From positions 21,000 through 84,999 of the forward strand of contig CAZWKE010000011.1 in NCBI GenBank assembly GCA_964634205.1: a DNA stretch of 64,000 nucleotides, in the 5' to 3' direction. Source of the stretch: JAFGGG01 sp964634205. GTDB lineage: Bacteria; Spirochaetota; Spirochaetia; SZUA-6; RPPD01. Each line of letters starts with the position of its first letter. Position 1 is the first letter of the stretch. This document shows, piece after piece, positions 33,612-42,953 of this stretch. The notes below the pieces were generated by a model. It was not told where the DNA came from. It did no database searches and saw only the letters and a program-made list of their open reading frames with translations. The position numbers and the translations under genes are program-made.

Positions 33612-35751
33612 TGTTGCGCGATACCTCCTCGTTCCCCGAAGCTCCGCCGTTTTTCTCCCCGGCCTCGTCTTCCGCGGTATGCAGATAATTACACTCCGGA
33701 TTGATACAGGCTTTGTACGAGCCGTTTTTTTTGTCGGTTTTTTCCACCAGAAATTTACCGCACTTGGGGCAGTTCTGGTTAAGGGGTTTGAAATGCGTAA
33801 TAAAATCACATTCCGGATAGTTGGTGCAGCCGTAAAACTCACGACCGCGGCCGCCCTGCCGGCGGCGGGTGATGATCTTCCCGTCACAGTTGTCCCGGGG
33901 ACAGTCGGCCAAAGGAATGGACTTGGTGTTTCTGCACTCGGGGAAACCCGAACAGGCCAGGAAAAAGCCGAAGCGGCCCAATTTTTTTATCATTTTTCTG
34001 CCGCATTTTTCACAGACAAAATCAGTCTCTTCATCCAGCACCCCTTTGACGGACTCAAGCGTTTCCATGACATGTTCCACCTGTGCTTTGAACGGTGAGT
34101 AAAACTCTTTTAACATGGCGGCCCATTCCTCGTCATGCTCCTCTATGGTATCCAGGCGGTTTTCCATATCCGCCGTAAAGTTGACATTCAGGATGTCCGG
34201 AAAGGACCTGATAAGAATATCATTAATGATCCTGCCCAGGGTTGTGGGTACAAGCTGCTTGTTTTTTCTGATCACATAATAGCGGTCCAGCAGCACGGAG
34301 ATAATGGGCGCGTAGGTCGACGGCCTGCCGATACCCTTTTCTTCCAGTGTCTTGATGATGGACGCGTCCGTATAACGGGAAGGCCCGGAGGTAAAATGCT
34401 GTTCCGGCTCGAATCCCGTGCATTCCACCTTTTCTCCCTGTACAAGCTTGGGAAGCACGGTCTTTTTTTCCCGCGAGGCCAGCACACGCAGTACCTTCTG
34501 AAACCCGGGCTCCGTAACCTTTGTGCTCGAGGTGCGAAACAACGCCTCACCGGCCGCGATATCCACTGAGGTTGTAACGGATTTTGCGGGTTTCATCTGC
34601 GACGCCACAAACTGCTCCCAGATAATGGAATATAACTTGAACTGCTCCGTGGTCAGGGATTCTTTGATCGACTCCGGTGTTTTTTCCACATAGGTCGGCC
34701 GGATGGCCTCATGCGCGTCCTGGGCGCCCTTTTTGGGGCTGTAGACGTTGGGAGTTTCCGGCAGTTCGTTTTCATAATGAGCGCCGATAAAATGACGCAC
34801 CGCACCAAGGGCACTGGCCGCGATCCGGGTTGAATCAGTACGCATATAGGTGATCAGACCCACCCGTTCACTGCCGATATTTATGCCTTCGTAGAGCTGC
34901 TGGGCTACGCGCATGGTTTTGCGCGAGGTAAAGCCCAGCCGGTTCGCCGCGGTCTGCTGCAGCTTGGAAGTGGTAAACGGGGCTTTGGGCCGTAACACCT
35001 TCTCGGTTTGCTTGATATTTTTTACGGTAAAATCCTTGTTCACAAGCTCGGCGATTATTTTTTCCACCTGGCCGCGTGAGTGCAGTTCGGGCTTTATTGC
35101 CTTATACTCCACCAGCTGTGCTTGGAAAGCTTTCGTCTTCTTTTTCAGCAGGGCCTTTAAGGTCCAGTACTCCTCGGGAATAAACTCTTCCACCTCTTTT
35201 TCCCGCTCACACAACAGTCGCAGGGCCACGGACTGGACCCTGCCGGCCGAAAGTCCGTTCTTCACTTTAGCCCAGAGAATGGGAGAAAGGTGATATCCCA
35301 CCAGCCGATCAAGAATACGGCGTGCCTTCTGGGCGTTCACCTTATTCTGATCGATAGTCCTGGGGTCTTTAATTGCCTCCCGGATGGCATCGGGCGTAAT
35401 CTCATTGAACACAATTCGCTCAAATTGCGCATCCGGGTATTTCCGCTGAATGGCATTTTTTAAATGAAAAGAGATGGCTTCACCCTCCCGGTCGTTATCC
35501 GAGGCCAGCAAAACCTTTTGCGTGTTTTTGGCTTTCTGTACCAGTGCTTTCAATATTTTTGCCTTGCCGCGTACCGTGATATACTCGGGGGCAAAACCGT
35601 GATCGACATCCACCGCCAAACGCGATTTGGGCAGATCGATCAGGTGGCCCATTGAGGCTTCAACGTGGTACCCTTTGCCCAAGTATTTTTCGATGGTTCG
35701 CGCCTTTGCCGGTGATTCAACTATTAATAAAATATCGCCGCTGCGTTTCAT
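33604..35751 (-). CDS. topA: DNA topoisomerase I TopA
   Basis: TopA relaxes negative supercoils. The 715 residues have an N-terminal Toprim domain (ILLIVESPAKARTIEKYLG, then LASDNDREGEAI), the catalytic Tyr in GLITYMRTDSTR, and three C-terminal Cys4 zinc ribbons (CEKC...C, CPRDNC...C, CPKC...C). ATG at 35751, 1 nt after the dprA stop. The dprA-topA-xerC-hslV-hslU order is shared with Bacillus and Treponema. Confidence 0.98.
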   Translation of the reverse strand: MKRSGDILLIVESPAKARTIEKYLGKGYHVEASMGHLIDLPKSRLAVDVDHGFAPEYITVRGKAKILKALVQKAKNTQKVLLASDNDREGEAISFHLKNAIQRKYPDAQFERIVFNEITPDAIREAIKDPRTIDQNKVNAQKARRILDRLVGYHLSPILWAKVKNGLSAGRVQSVALRLLCEREKEVEEFIPEEYWTLKALLKKKTKAFQAQLVEYKAIKPELHSRGQVEKIIAELVNKDFTVKNIKQTEKVLRPKAPFTTSKLQQTAANRLGFTSRKTMRVAQQLYEGINIGSERVGLITYMRTDSTRIAASALGAVRHFIGAHYENELPETPNVYSPKKGAQDAHEAIRPTYVEKTPESIKESLTTEQFKLYSIIWEQFVASQMKPAKSVTTSVDIAAGEALFRTSSTKVTEPGFQKVLRVLASREKKTVLPKLVQGEKVECTGFEPEQHFTSGPSRYTDASIIKTLEEKGIGRPSTYAPIISVLLDRYYVIRKNKQLVPTTLGRIINDILIRSFPDILNVNFTADMENRLDTIEEHDEEWAAMLKEFYSPFKAQVEHVMETLESVKGVLDEETDFVCEKCGRKMIKKLGRFGFFLACSGFPECRNTKSIPLADCPRDNCDGKIITRRRQGGRGREFYGCTNYPECDFITHFKPLNQNCPKCGKFLVEKTDKKNGSYKACINPECNYLHTAEDEAGEKNGGASGNEEVSRNSA

Positions 35752-36777
35752 TTATTCACTCCGGTAATATTCTCCGTTATATACAGATAATTTTTCTTCA
35801 AGCTCCAGCTCCAGCATATGGGCTAATGCCCTGCCGGACTCCCCGCGGACCTCATACCTCAGTCCGCTGTTTTTGCCTCCCGCAAGTACGGGCCGGCCGG
35901 GATTACCCCGCAGTTCCTTGATTACGGGATACGCATTGTCGATGACCTCGGCGCCCTGTTCATGCAGCAGGCGAGTGCCCTCTCCGGTAATACCTTCAAG
36001 CCCGGCCTTATGCACAAAAAGCTCTCTTCCCTGCTCCAGGGCAAAGTCCGCCGTTATCAGGGCGCCGGATTTTCGCGGTGCCTCAATCACCACAACCGCG
36101 GCCGCCAGACCGCTGATGATCCGGTTCCTCTCCGGAAAATGATACTTTTGCGGAAGCACCCCGGGAGGATACTCGCTGACCAGGCACCCGCCCTGTTCGA
36201 GTATCTTTGCCGCTGTTGATTTGCTTGACGCAGGATACACCATATCGATACCGTTTCCCATAACCGCAATCGCCGGACCGCCGATGGAGAGGCAGCCTTT
36301 ATGTACCGCCGTATCAATTCCACGGGCCAGGCCCGAAACCACGCCTATACGCGCGGCACCGAACTCCACACCCAGAGAGTAGGCGCGCATCAATGCCTTT
36401 TCGCTGGGCTGCCGGGTACCGACCACGGCCGCCAAGGACGATTTTCGCCGCAGCGGGCCTCCCCGGTAATACAGTACCAGGGGAGGATCATAAATCTCCG
36501 CCAACGGCGCGGGATAATCCTCTTCTCTGTAAAAAGTGTATTTAATATTCGCTTTCGTCAAGTATTTTTTATCACATTCGGCCAGACGCGCATAGTCTTC
36601 AGGCTGCCACACCCTGGCACGCGGGGACCGACCCAGGCAGTGCACCAGGTCTTTGCGCCCGAACTTTACAAGGTCCTGCAGCGAACCGAGGAGGTCGGCC
36701 AGCAGGAGTTTTTCCCTTGGACGCAGGAATGTAATCCTGTTTAAGGCTAAAAACAATAACTCATTTTGACTGTGCAT
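35752..36777 (-). CDS. dprA: DNA-processing protein DprA
   Basis: DprA (Smf) loads RecA on incoming single-stranded DNA; it is widespread even in bacteria not known to be transformable. The 341 residues contain a SAM-like N-terminal region, the Rossmann core (AVVGTRQPSEKALMRAYSLG, VVSGLARGIDTAVHKG, IAVMGNGIDMVYP, GVLPQKYHFPERNRIISGLA), and a C-terminal winged-helix-like remnant. I chose the ATG at 36777 (AAAGGA 8 nt upstream) over a TTG two codons earlier. It overlaps the TPR lipoprotein gene by 17 nt. Confidence 0.95.
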   Translation of the reverse strand: MHSQNELLFLALNRITFLRPREKLLLADLLGSLQDLVKFGRKDLVHCLGRSPRARVWQPEDYARLAECDKKYLTKANIKYTFYREEDYPAPLAEIYDPPLVLYYRGGPLRRKSSLAAVVGTRQPSEKALMRAYSLGVEFGAARIGVVSGLARGIDTAVHKGCLSIGGPAIAVMGNGIDMVYPASSKSTAAKILEQGGCLVSEYPPGVLPQKYHFPERNRIISGLAAAVVVIEAPRKSGALITADFALEQGRELFVHKAGLEGITGEGTRLLHEQGAEVIDNAYPVIKELRGNPGRPVLAGGKNSGLRYEVRGESGRALAHMLELELEEKLSVYNGEYYRSE

Positions 36778-37636
36778 TGACAATGTCCTTTATTGTTTGG
36801 ATATTTTTTTTGGCCTCCGCCTTCATCACATCATTCTTGGTAAGCGCTTCTATCTGCTCGTACTGGGCCAACGCGTCTTCCCACCGCTCTTGCGAAAAAT
36901 ACACTCTTCCCAACAGCGCCATGGCCTCGGTATTCTTCTTCTCCTTTTCCAGAATACGCTTCAGGTAGGTTTCGGCTTCCGAGGCCCGGTCAAGCTCGAA
37001 AATCAACAGAACCGAAAGCCCCTTCAAAGCGTCAACATAACCGGGATCCAACTCGATGGCGCGCGTATAATAGGCATAGGAATCATTATAAAACCCCTGC
37101 CGCAGGCTTTGCTGGTCCGCGGCAACCATGGCCTTTGCCATCCGGGCAGCACAGCTTCCGGCCAGATTAAACAGAATCGGGTTCTCGGGAGTGATCTCTA
37201 TGGCCCGGCGCAGGTTTTGCAGCGCCAGGTAATAGTTTTCCTCTTTCACATATTTCACAATCAGCATGTCACGGAACGCCTCGCTTTTCCCGGCAGGCTC
37301 GACAGCCGCCTGCTGCTCCTTTTTTATCCGTGCGATCGCCTGTTTCAAATCCTCTATCTCCAGGTATTTATTTGCCAACATCTTATAATACAACCCAAGC
37401 TCTCCTGTTGCTTTGGCCGCATCCGCAATTTTTTTCTCAAACATCAAAATTGTCTGTTTTATCTCTTCGATCACCTTCTTGGGCACGGGCTTTCCCTTGT
37501 AAGAAACATCCTTCATCCGGGCCAGGGTTTCAAGGATATTTTCATTAAACGTCCGCGGACGGCAGCCGGCCGCAGTGAGTAACAGCAGGAGCGCCGCACA
37601 AGCGCATACGATTCTATGGCTGCATTTTCTTTTCAT
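36761..37636 (-). CDS. TPR-repeat lipoprotein
   Basis: This predicted lipoprotein of 291 residues has a signal peptide and lipobox LLLLLTAAGC near residue 25, followed by tetratricopeptide-type helical repeats (AIARIKKEQQAAV, YYLALQNLRRAIEITPENPILFNLAG, YAYYTRAIELDPGYVDALKGL, AEAYLKRIL-like AETYLKRILEKEKKNTEAMALLG, WEDALAQYEQIEAL). TPR lipoproteins scaffold complexes in the periplasm. ATG at 37636 gives the compact signal peptide; an upstream ATG at 37678 overlapping the xerD stop is possible but adds 14 polar residues. T. pallidum also has a small gene between ftsZ and dprA. Confidence 0.85.
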   Translation of the reverse strand: MKRKCSHRIVCACAALLLLLTAAGCRPRTFNENILETLARMKDVSYKGKPVPKKVIEEIKQTILMFEKKIADAAKATGELGLYYKMLANKYLEIEDLKQAIARIKKEQQAAVEPAGKSEAFRDMLIVKYVKEENYYLALQNLRRAIEITPENPILFNLAGSCAARMAKAMVAADQQSLRQGFYNDSYAYYTRAIELDPGYVDALKGLSVLLIFELDRASEAETYLKRILEKEKKNTEAMALLGRVYFSQERWEDALAQYEQIEALTKNDVMKAEAKKNIQTIKDIVNAQSK

Positions 37637-37674
37637 AGGCTTACTGTTCTCACCTCCCTTCCATGGTCCCGGCT

Positions 37675-38568
37675 TCATCCCCTGGGGTGAAACCGTTTAT
37701 GGTACCGCTGCAGATCATCCTGCTCCAGATGAGTATAGATCTGCGTGGTCCCGATATCGGCATGGCCCAACAGCTCCTGTACGGAGCGCAGGTCCGCCCC
37801 GCCTTTGAGCATATGCGTGGCGAAAGAATGCCGCAGGGTGTGTATCTTTCCTTGTATCCCCGCCAGGTTGGCGATTTCCTTAAAACGCTTCCACATTCCC
37901 TTACGTGAAAGTTTTTTTGCCCAACGGTTTAAGAATACAAAATCCTGCCGCGTTCTGTCGGCCGTTATCCTGGGCCGGGCCTTACTTAAATATTGGAGCA
38001 GCCAGTAGGTGGCCTGCTCACCGATAGGAACCAGCCGCTCTTTGCTGCCCTTACCCAGCACCTTGATAATTCCTTCCTTTAAATATAACTGACCCACGCG
38101 CAGGTCAACCGCCTCCGAAACCCGGAGGCCGCAGGAGTAGATCAACTCGAATAATGCACGGTCACGCAGCCCCAGCGGCGTGGTATGATCGATTGCCGCC
38201 AGAAACACGTCGACCTCCTCCCGTGAGAAAACCGCGGGCAGTTTCCGGGGAATACGCGGGGTTTCCACCAACTGCGCCGGATTGGTGTCATGCAGTTTCT
38301 CCAGGATACAGTAATTATAGAAGGCACGCAGACTGCTTAATATTTTCGAGATGGTGCGTTGGTCAAGTCCGTCCACCTGGCGTGCCACCAGATATTCGAT
38401 GATATCCTGGGCCGTGGTAGCGGACAACTCTCTGTTCATCTGTTTCATGTTCTCCAAAAAAATACGGCATTCGGTCAGATAGGTAACAATACTGCGCGCT
38501 GCCAGCCGCATTTCTACGCGCATATAATCCTCAAACTGCCGTAATATTTTCTCAGCTTGGGCATCCAT
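37675..38568 (-). CDS. xerD: Site-specific tyrosine recombinase XerD
   Basis: This 297-residue tyrosine recombinase pairs with XerC. The N-terminal core-binding domain (LRQFEDYMRVEMRLAARSIVTYLTECRIF) is followed by SCGLRVSEAVDLRVGQ, the HxxR motif HTLRHSFATHMLKGG and the tyrosine loop IGTTQIYTHLEQDDL. The ATG at 38568 overlaps the ftsZ stop as TGATG. Two complete Xer recombinases in one window, one after the division cluster and one after topA, suit the standard XerCD system. I assign D by position and similarity of the tail; the C/D labels could be swapped. Confidence 0.88.
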   Translation of the reverse strand: MDAQAEKILRQFEDYMRVEMRLAARSIVTYLTECRIFLENMKQMNRELSATTAQDIIEYLVARQVDGLDQRTISKILSSLRAFYNYCILEKLHDTNPAQLVETPRIPRKLPAVFSREEVDVFLAAIDHTTPLGLRDRALFELIYSCGLRVSEAVDLRVGQLYLKEGIIKVLGKGSKERLVPIGEQATYWLLQYLSKARPRITADRTRQDFVFLNRWAKKLSRKGMWKRFKEIANLAGIQGKIHTLRHSFATHMLKGGADLRSVQELLGHADIGTTQIYTHLEQDDLQRYHKRFHPRG

Positions 38569-39725
38569 CAATCATTCTGCCCCATCGCCCGTTTATTCCG
38601 CAGAATGGTGGGCACCCAAAGCTCATTTTCACCGGAGTTCCTGCCCAAAAGGTAATCATTCCCGCTCTTGCTCTTGATCCCTTTGCTCATGGCAATCCAT
38701 TCGTTGTAGGAAATTATCTCGGATTCATTCTCGTCACGGATTTCCAATTTCGGCGGCATAACGGTTTTATTGAAACCGGTGGCAATCACCGTGACTTTTA
38801 TCTGGTCGGTGAGGGAGTTGTCTATGGCATTTCCCGCGATGATTAATGCGTCCTCATCAGCGTTGGCCGTAATGATCTTGACGATCTCTTCATATTCCGT
38901 CAGGGAGAGGTCCTCTCCGCCGCTGACGTTTACCAGCACCCCTTTGGCGCCCTCGATGCTTGAATCTTCCAGTAACGGGTTGTTTATGGCCTGTGTGGCC
39001 GCGTCCACCGCACGGTTGTCCCCCATGCCGACACCCACGCCCATCATGGCGTCTCCGCGCCCGTTCATGATTGTTTTGACATCGGCGAAATCGATATTGA
39101 TCTCTCCGGGCACCGTGATCAGGTCGGAGATACCCTGTACACCCTGGCGCAGCACATCGTCCGCCATGAAAAAGGCCTCCTTGATGGGAGTGCGCTTTTC
39201 CACGATTTTCAACAGGTGCTGATTGGGAATAACAATCAGCGTATCAACTGATTTACGCAGCCGATCCAGGCCCTGGTCGGCCAGTACCATTTTCTTTCTG
39301 CCCTCGAAGTCAAATGGTTTGGTAACCACGGCTACGGTCAGCACACCCATCTCTCTGGCGACATGCGCAATAATGGGCGCCGCCCCGGTTCCCGTTCCCC
39401 CGCCCATCCCCGCGGTAATAAAGAGCATGTCCGAACCTTTGAGGATCTGTTTGAGCTCTTCCTGGTTCTCCAGGGCCGCTTTCTCCCCGACATCGGGAAT
39501 GCCCCCGGCACCAAGTCCGCCCGTGAGTTTTGAGCCGATAGGTATTTTGATCGAGGCTTTGGATGTAGTAAGGGCCTGAATGTCCGTGTTGACCGCAATA
39601 AACTGTACGTGTTTTAATCCGGCACTGATCATGCGGTTCAAGGCATTATTGCCGCCGCCCCCGACCCCTATTACTTTTATAACCGTAGGGCTTGAATGTT
39701 CATCATCAAGCATTTCAATTGTCAT
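38568..39725 (-). CDS. ftsZ: Cell division protein FtsZ
   Basis: FtsZ is the tubulin-like GTPase of the division ring. The 385 residues show VIGVGGGGNNALNRMI (about 18-33), the tubulin signature AGMGGGTGTGAAPIIA, the T7 loop INIDFADVKTIM, and a C-terminal peptide (LWVPTILRNKRA) matching the FtsA-binding tail. ATG at 39725 with GGGAGGGG just upstream. It ends the division cluster and overlaps xerD by 1 nt. Confidence 0.98.
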   Translation of the reverse strand: MTIEMLDDEHSSPTVIKVIGVGGGGNNALNRMISAGLKHVQFIAVNTDIQALTTSKASIKIPIGSKLTGGLGAGGIPDVGEKAALENQEELKQILKGSDMLFITAGMGGGTGTGAAPIIAHVAREMGVLTVAVVTKPFDFEGRKKMVLADQGLDRLRKSVDTLIVIPNQHLLKIVEKRTPIKEAFFMADDVLRQGVQGISDLITVPGEINIDFADVKTIMNGRGDAMMGVGVGMGDNRAVDAATQAINNPLLEDSSIEGAKGVLVNVSGGEDLSLTEYEEIVKIITANADEDALIIAGNAIDNSLTDQIKVTVIATGFNKTVMPPKLEIRDENESEIISYNEWIAMSKGIKSKSGNDYLLGRNSGENELWVPTILRNKRAMGQND

Positions 39726-39775
39726 ACTCCCCTCCCGAAATATGTTTTAAGATGTATATAAAGTTTATTAATTAC

Positions 39776-41008
39776 CTAAAAAAATTCCTGGAACCACTCC
39801 TTTATCTTGCTGAATGTTCCCCGCCCCCGGTCCCTGCGCTGCAGGTCCAAACCGGCCGTTTCCTCGCGCCGTGCGCCGTATAAAAGCAGCCCGACCGCGG
39901 TTGCGTACTCCGGGCTGGAATATTCTTCCACCAATCCCCCCAGTTTCATGGGATAGCCCACGCGTACCGGCAGGCCGAAGGTCTCGGTGGCCAACTCCGT
40001 AACGCCGGGCAATAAGGCCCCGCCGCCTACCACCACCACACCGCCGCCCAGGCGGTTTAGATATCCCTTGTTCTCTATCTGTTCGCGGGTCAGCCTGAAT
40101 ATCTCTTCCATGCGCGGCTGGATAATCTGGGCGATACGCTTGCGCGAAATCCGCTCAGGAGGCCTTCCCCCGACCCGCGGGATCTGTACCTCTTCATCCT
40201 CGGCCAGCATGTCCATGTAACAACAACCCGCCTCCTGCTTGATTTTCTCGGCCGAATCCAGGGGCGTTTTCAGCATAATGGAAAGATCGCTGGTTACCTG
40301 GTCTCCGCCGATGGAAAGGATCGAGCTGTGGTAGGGGGAGCCCTCGATATGCACCAGGATGTTGGTGGTCCCCCCGCCGAGGTCGATCATGAGCACCCCA
40401 AGCTCCTTCTCGTCCTGGGACAGCACGGCCCGTGATGCGGCCAGTGACTCAAAAATAAGCTCATTCACCTTAAAGCCGGCGCGGTTTACGCTTTTCATGA
40501 TGTTCTGCGCGGCGGACAGCGAGCCGGTCACAATATGCACCTCCGACTCAAGCCGGACACCGATCATACCGGCGGGGTTCTTAATCCCGCCCTGGTCGTC
40601 CACAATATACTCCTGCGGAATGACATGCAGAATAACGCGGTCCATGGGAATGACGATGGCCTTGGCCGCGTCGATGACCCGTTCCACGTCCTCTTTTATA
40701 ATTTCGCGACCCTTACCGGTAACGGCCACCACGCCGCGGGAGTTGATCCCCTCGATATGGGCCCCGGAAATACCGGTAAAGACCTCGCTTACCTCGCGCC
40801 CGGACATCATCTCCGCCGCTTCGATGGCCTCTACAATGGATTTTACGGTTGACTCTATATTGATAATAATACCGCGGCGCAGTCCCCTGGTAGGACTTGA
40901 GCCGACGCCGGTGACTTCAAGCGTATTGTTTTCTCCGTATTGGCCGATTACGGCACACACCTTGGTGGTCCCGATATCCAGGCCGACAATCACTTCATCC
41001 TGAGGCAA
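39776..41008 (-). CDS. ftsA: Cell division protein FtsA
   Basis: FtsA is the actin-like membrane anchor for FtsZ. The 410 residues have phosphate 1 GLDIGTTKVCAVIG (9-22), phosphate 2 VLMIDLGGGTTNILV, an adenosine motif VVVGGGALLPGV, and a C-terminal amphipathic helix (FSKIKEWFQEFF) for membrane binding. The start is TTG at 41008 with AAGGAGG about 9 nt upstream, just after the ftsQ stop. Confidence 0.96.
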   Translation of the reverse strand: MPQDEVIVGLDIGTTKVCAVIGQYGENNTLEVTGVGSSPTRGLRRGIIINIESTVKSIVEAIEAAEMMSGREVSEVFTGISGAHIEGINSRGVVAVTGKGREIIKEDVERVIDAAKAIVIPMDRVILHVIPQEYIVDDQGGIKNPAGMIGVRLESEVHIVTGSLSAAQNIMKSVNRAGFKVNELIFESLAASRAVLSQDEKELGVLMIDLGGGTTNILVHIEGSPYHSSILSIGGDQVTSDLSIMLKTPLDSAEKIKQEAGCCYMDMLAEDEEVQIPRVGGRPPERISRKRIAQIIQPRMEEIFRLTREQIENKGYLNRLGGGVVVVGGGALLPGVTELATETFGLPVRVGYPMKLGGLVEEYSSPEYATAVGLLLYGARREETAGLDLQRRDRGRGTFSKIKEWFQEFF

Positions 41009-41012
41009 TAGC

Positions 41013-41819
41013 TTATTCCTCCTTCATTTTATACACAAGCTCGCCCGTTCTAAAATCCAGATCGTGTACTTTTTGTAAAATACCCTCTTGCTGTAAAAGA
41101 TTCAAGGCAAGGAGAATATATTTAATCAGGCCGGCGTTAATCCTCCTGCCGACCAGCACCCCCTTGGAATAGCTTAAGGGATAGAGAATATATTCGAAAT
41201 CACCGTTCCCGTTTTTCACCACCTTAATTTCCGATATCAGACTCTGCAGATCGGGATTCTCCCGGCTGATGCGCCCCAACTCTTTTAAAAAGGGAAGAAT
41301 TTCCGCGGGCAGACGCATGCCCAACGTAAGGTTTTGAAACTTCAGTCCGGAAAGCACGGGAAGGTTCCAGTCCGTGATCATGTCCGAAATCTGGAAGATT
41401 ATTCCTTCTTCATCCACGGCCGCGGGGATGGTCTTGTTCTGGTAATTCACCAGGGCCAAAAGCAGCGGGACCCTCCCCTTCAGGGTTACCTTCAGCGTAT
41501 CGGGAAAAATCTTTTCCACATTGACTCCTTTTACCAGCGGGTGAGCCATCAGCCTGTTCCTTATCTGTGCCGTATTAATAAGGAAATAATACTCCTTTCT
41601 TGTTATTCCTGCAATACGTAATATCTCCTGCTTGCTTAAGGCTACATCACTCTGGATGACGACATTCTTCAACAGAATGCGCGGCGCGATAAAAAAATGG
41701 AAAAACAGCTCGGCCAGGGAAAATACCACCAGAATGATGATAATACCCCACAGCATTTTGCGCATAAAGCCGTCGGAGCGTTGTTTTTTCTTTGATGTGA
41801 ATGTCAGTACATCAGCCAC
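41013..41819 (-). CDS. ftsQ: Cell division protein FtsQ/DivIB
   Basis: FtsQ is a bitopic divisome protein. The 268 residues have a basic cytosolic tail, a membrane helix (about 19-41, MLWGIIIILVVFSLAELFFHFFI), a POTRA domain (ILLKNVVIQSDVALSKQEILRIAGI, RNRLMAHPLVKGVNVEKIFPDTLKVTLKGRVP in part), and a beta domain. I chose the GTG at 41819, with GAAGGGG 6 nt upstream; it overlaps the ftsW stop by 8 nt. A GTG at 41840 is less likely. Confidence 0.92.
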   Translation of the reverse strand: MADVLTFTSKKKQRSDGFMRKMLWGIIIILVVFSLAELFFHFFIAPRILLKNVVIQSDVALSKQEILRIAGITRKEYYFLINTAQIRNRLMAHPLVKGVNVEKIFPDTLKVTLKGRVPLLLALVNYQNKTIPAAVDEEGIIFQISDMITDWNLPVLSGLKFQNLTLGMRLPAEILPFLKELGRISRENPDLQSLISEIKVVKNGNGDFEYILYPLSYSKGVLVGRRINAGLIKYILLALNLLQQEGILQKVHDLDFRTGELVYKMKEE

Positions 41820-42933
41820 GAAGCGCCCCTTCCGCGGCACCGTTCCTGCGGGAAAGCCCCAGCAGGATACCGCACATTAACAGGGTAATGACGATGGACG
41901 AACCGCCGTGTGAAAAAAACGGCAATGGAATACCGGTGGTGGGAATCAATCCCGCCACCACGAACATATTCAAAAGCGCCTGAACCAGAATGCAGGAGGT
42001 AATACCGAATGCCAGAAAAAATGGAAATCCTTCCTTGCTGTTCCGGGCAATACCGAAACCGCGCATGCCGAACAGCACAAACAAAACAATGATAAAAAAC
42101 AACCCGATAAATCCCAGCTCCTCTCCGACCACTGAAAAGATAAAGTCCGAACTGGCCTCGGGCAGGTATTTTTTCTGTACGCCCATGCCCATGCCCTTGC
42201 CCCACATCCCGCCGCTGGTCAGCGAAATACGCGAAACAATTATCTGGTACCCCGTTCCCTGTGAATTGCTTGCCGGGTCCAGAAAAGCCATGATCTTCTC
42301 TACCCAGTAGGTTTTGGTGAACATGATGATGATCCCGATCGGAAGCACCACGGTTGCCACGTAGATAAAATACATCAGCCTGATTTTGGCGATATAGAAC
42401 ATGGAAACCGCGATAAAAAACACAAAGGCCGCGGTGGAAAGGTCATTCTGCAGGAAGATAACCACCACAAACAGCGAGACAATAATCAGGGGCGGAAGCA
42501 GCGAGTTTAAGGGATCGTTCAGCTTTTTTTCCTTTTTATCCAGGATCGAGGCCAGGTAGAGAATCAGGGCCAGTTTTACGTATTCCGAAGGCTGGAACGA
42601 ATAGTCGAAAAAGAAGATCCAGCGGCGCGCGCCGTTGATACTTTTGCCCAGGCCGGGCACAAACGGAAGCAGCGAGATAAAAAAGGCGCTTACCAATACC
42701 ACGGGAATGCTTCTTCTTATCAAATCCAGCGGTGCCCTTGAAATCAGGTAGGCCAGAAACCCGCCCAGTACCAGCCAGACGATCTGTTTGTTAAAAAAGT
42801 ACTGGGGGTTCTTCCCCAGCTTTTCCGCGTGAAAATAGGAGGCCGAAAACAGGACGGCAATCCCCACCCCAAACAGCAGAATAATAATGACCATTAGAAA
42901 ATAATCGATCTGTCCTCTGCGGATCTTCTCCAA
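41812..42933 (-). CDS. ftsW: SEDS peptidoglycan polymerase FtsW
   Basis: FtsW is the septal peptidoglycan glycosyltransferase. The 373 residues form about ten membrane helices. SEDS motifs include FSASYFH near the start, QPSEYVKLALILYLA, the putative catalytic Asp in LQNDLSTAA, the loop SNSQGTGYQIIVSRISLTSGGMWGKGMGMG (in part), EASSDFIFSVVGEELGFIG and IPLPFFSHGGSS. No ftsI, murG or murC follows, so the cluster is reduced. Confidence 0.95.
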   Translation of the reverse strand: MEKIRRGQIDYFLMVIIILLFGVGIAVLFSASYFHAEKLGKNPQYFFNKQIVWLVLGGFLAYLISRAPLDLIRRSIPVVLVSAFFISLLPFVPGLGKSINGARRWIFFFDYSFQPSEYVKLALILYLASILDKKEKKLNDPLNSLLPPLIIVSLFVVVIFLQNDLSTAAFVFFIAVSMFYIAKIRLMYFIYVATVVLPIGIIIMFTKTYWVEKIMAFLDPASNSQGTGYQIIVSRISLTSGGMWGKGMGMGVQKKYLPEASSDFIFSVVGEELGFIGLFFIIVLFVLFGMRGFGIARNSKEGFPFFLAFGITSCILVQALLNMFVVAGLIPTTGIPLPFFSHGGSSIVITLLMCGILLGLSRRNGAAEGALRG

Positions 42934-42953
42934 ACCCTGATTTCCGCCTTTCT

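Noticed and set aside
33612..33887. Longer xerC reading into topA
   Set aside because: The added 92 residues are the antisense-free alternate frame of the topA zinc-ribbon region; XerC length is normal from the GTG at 33611.
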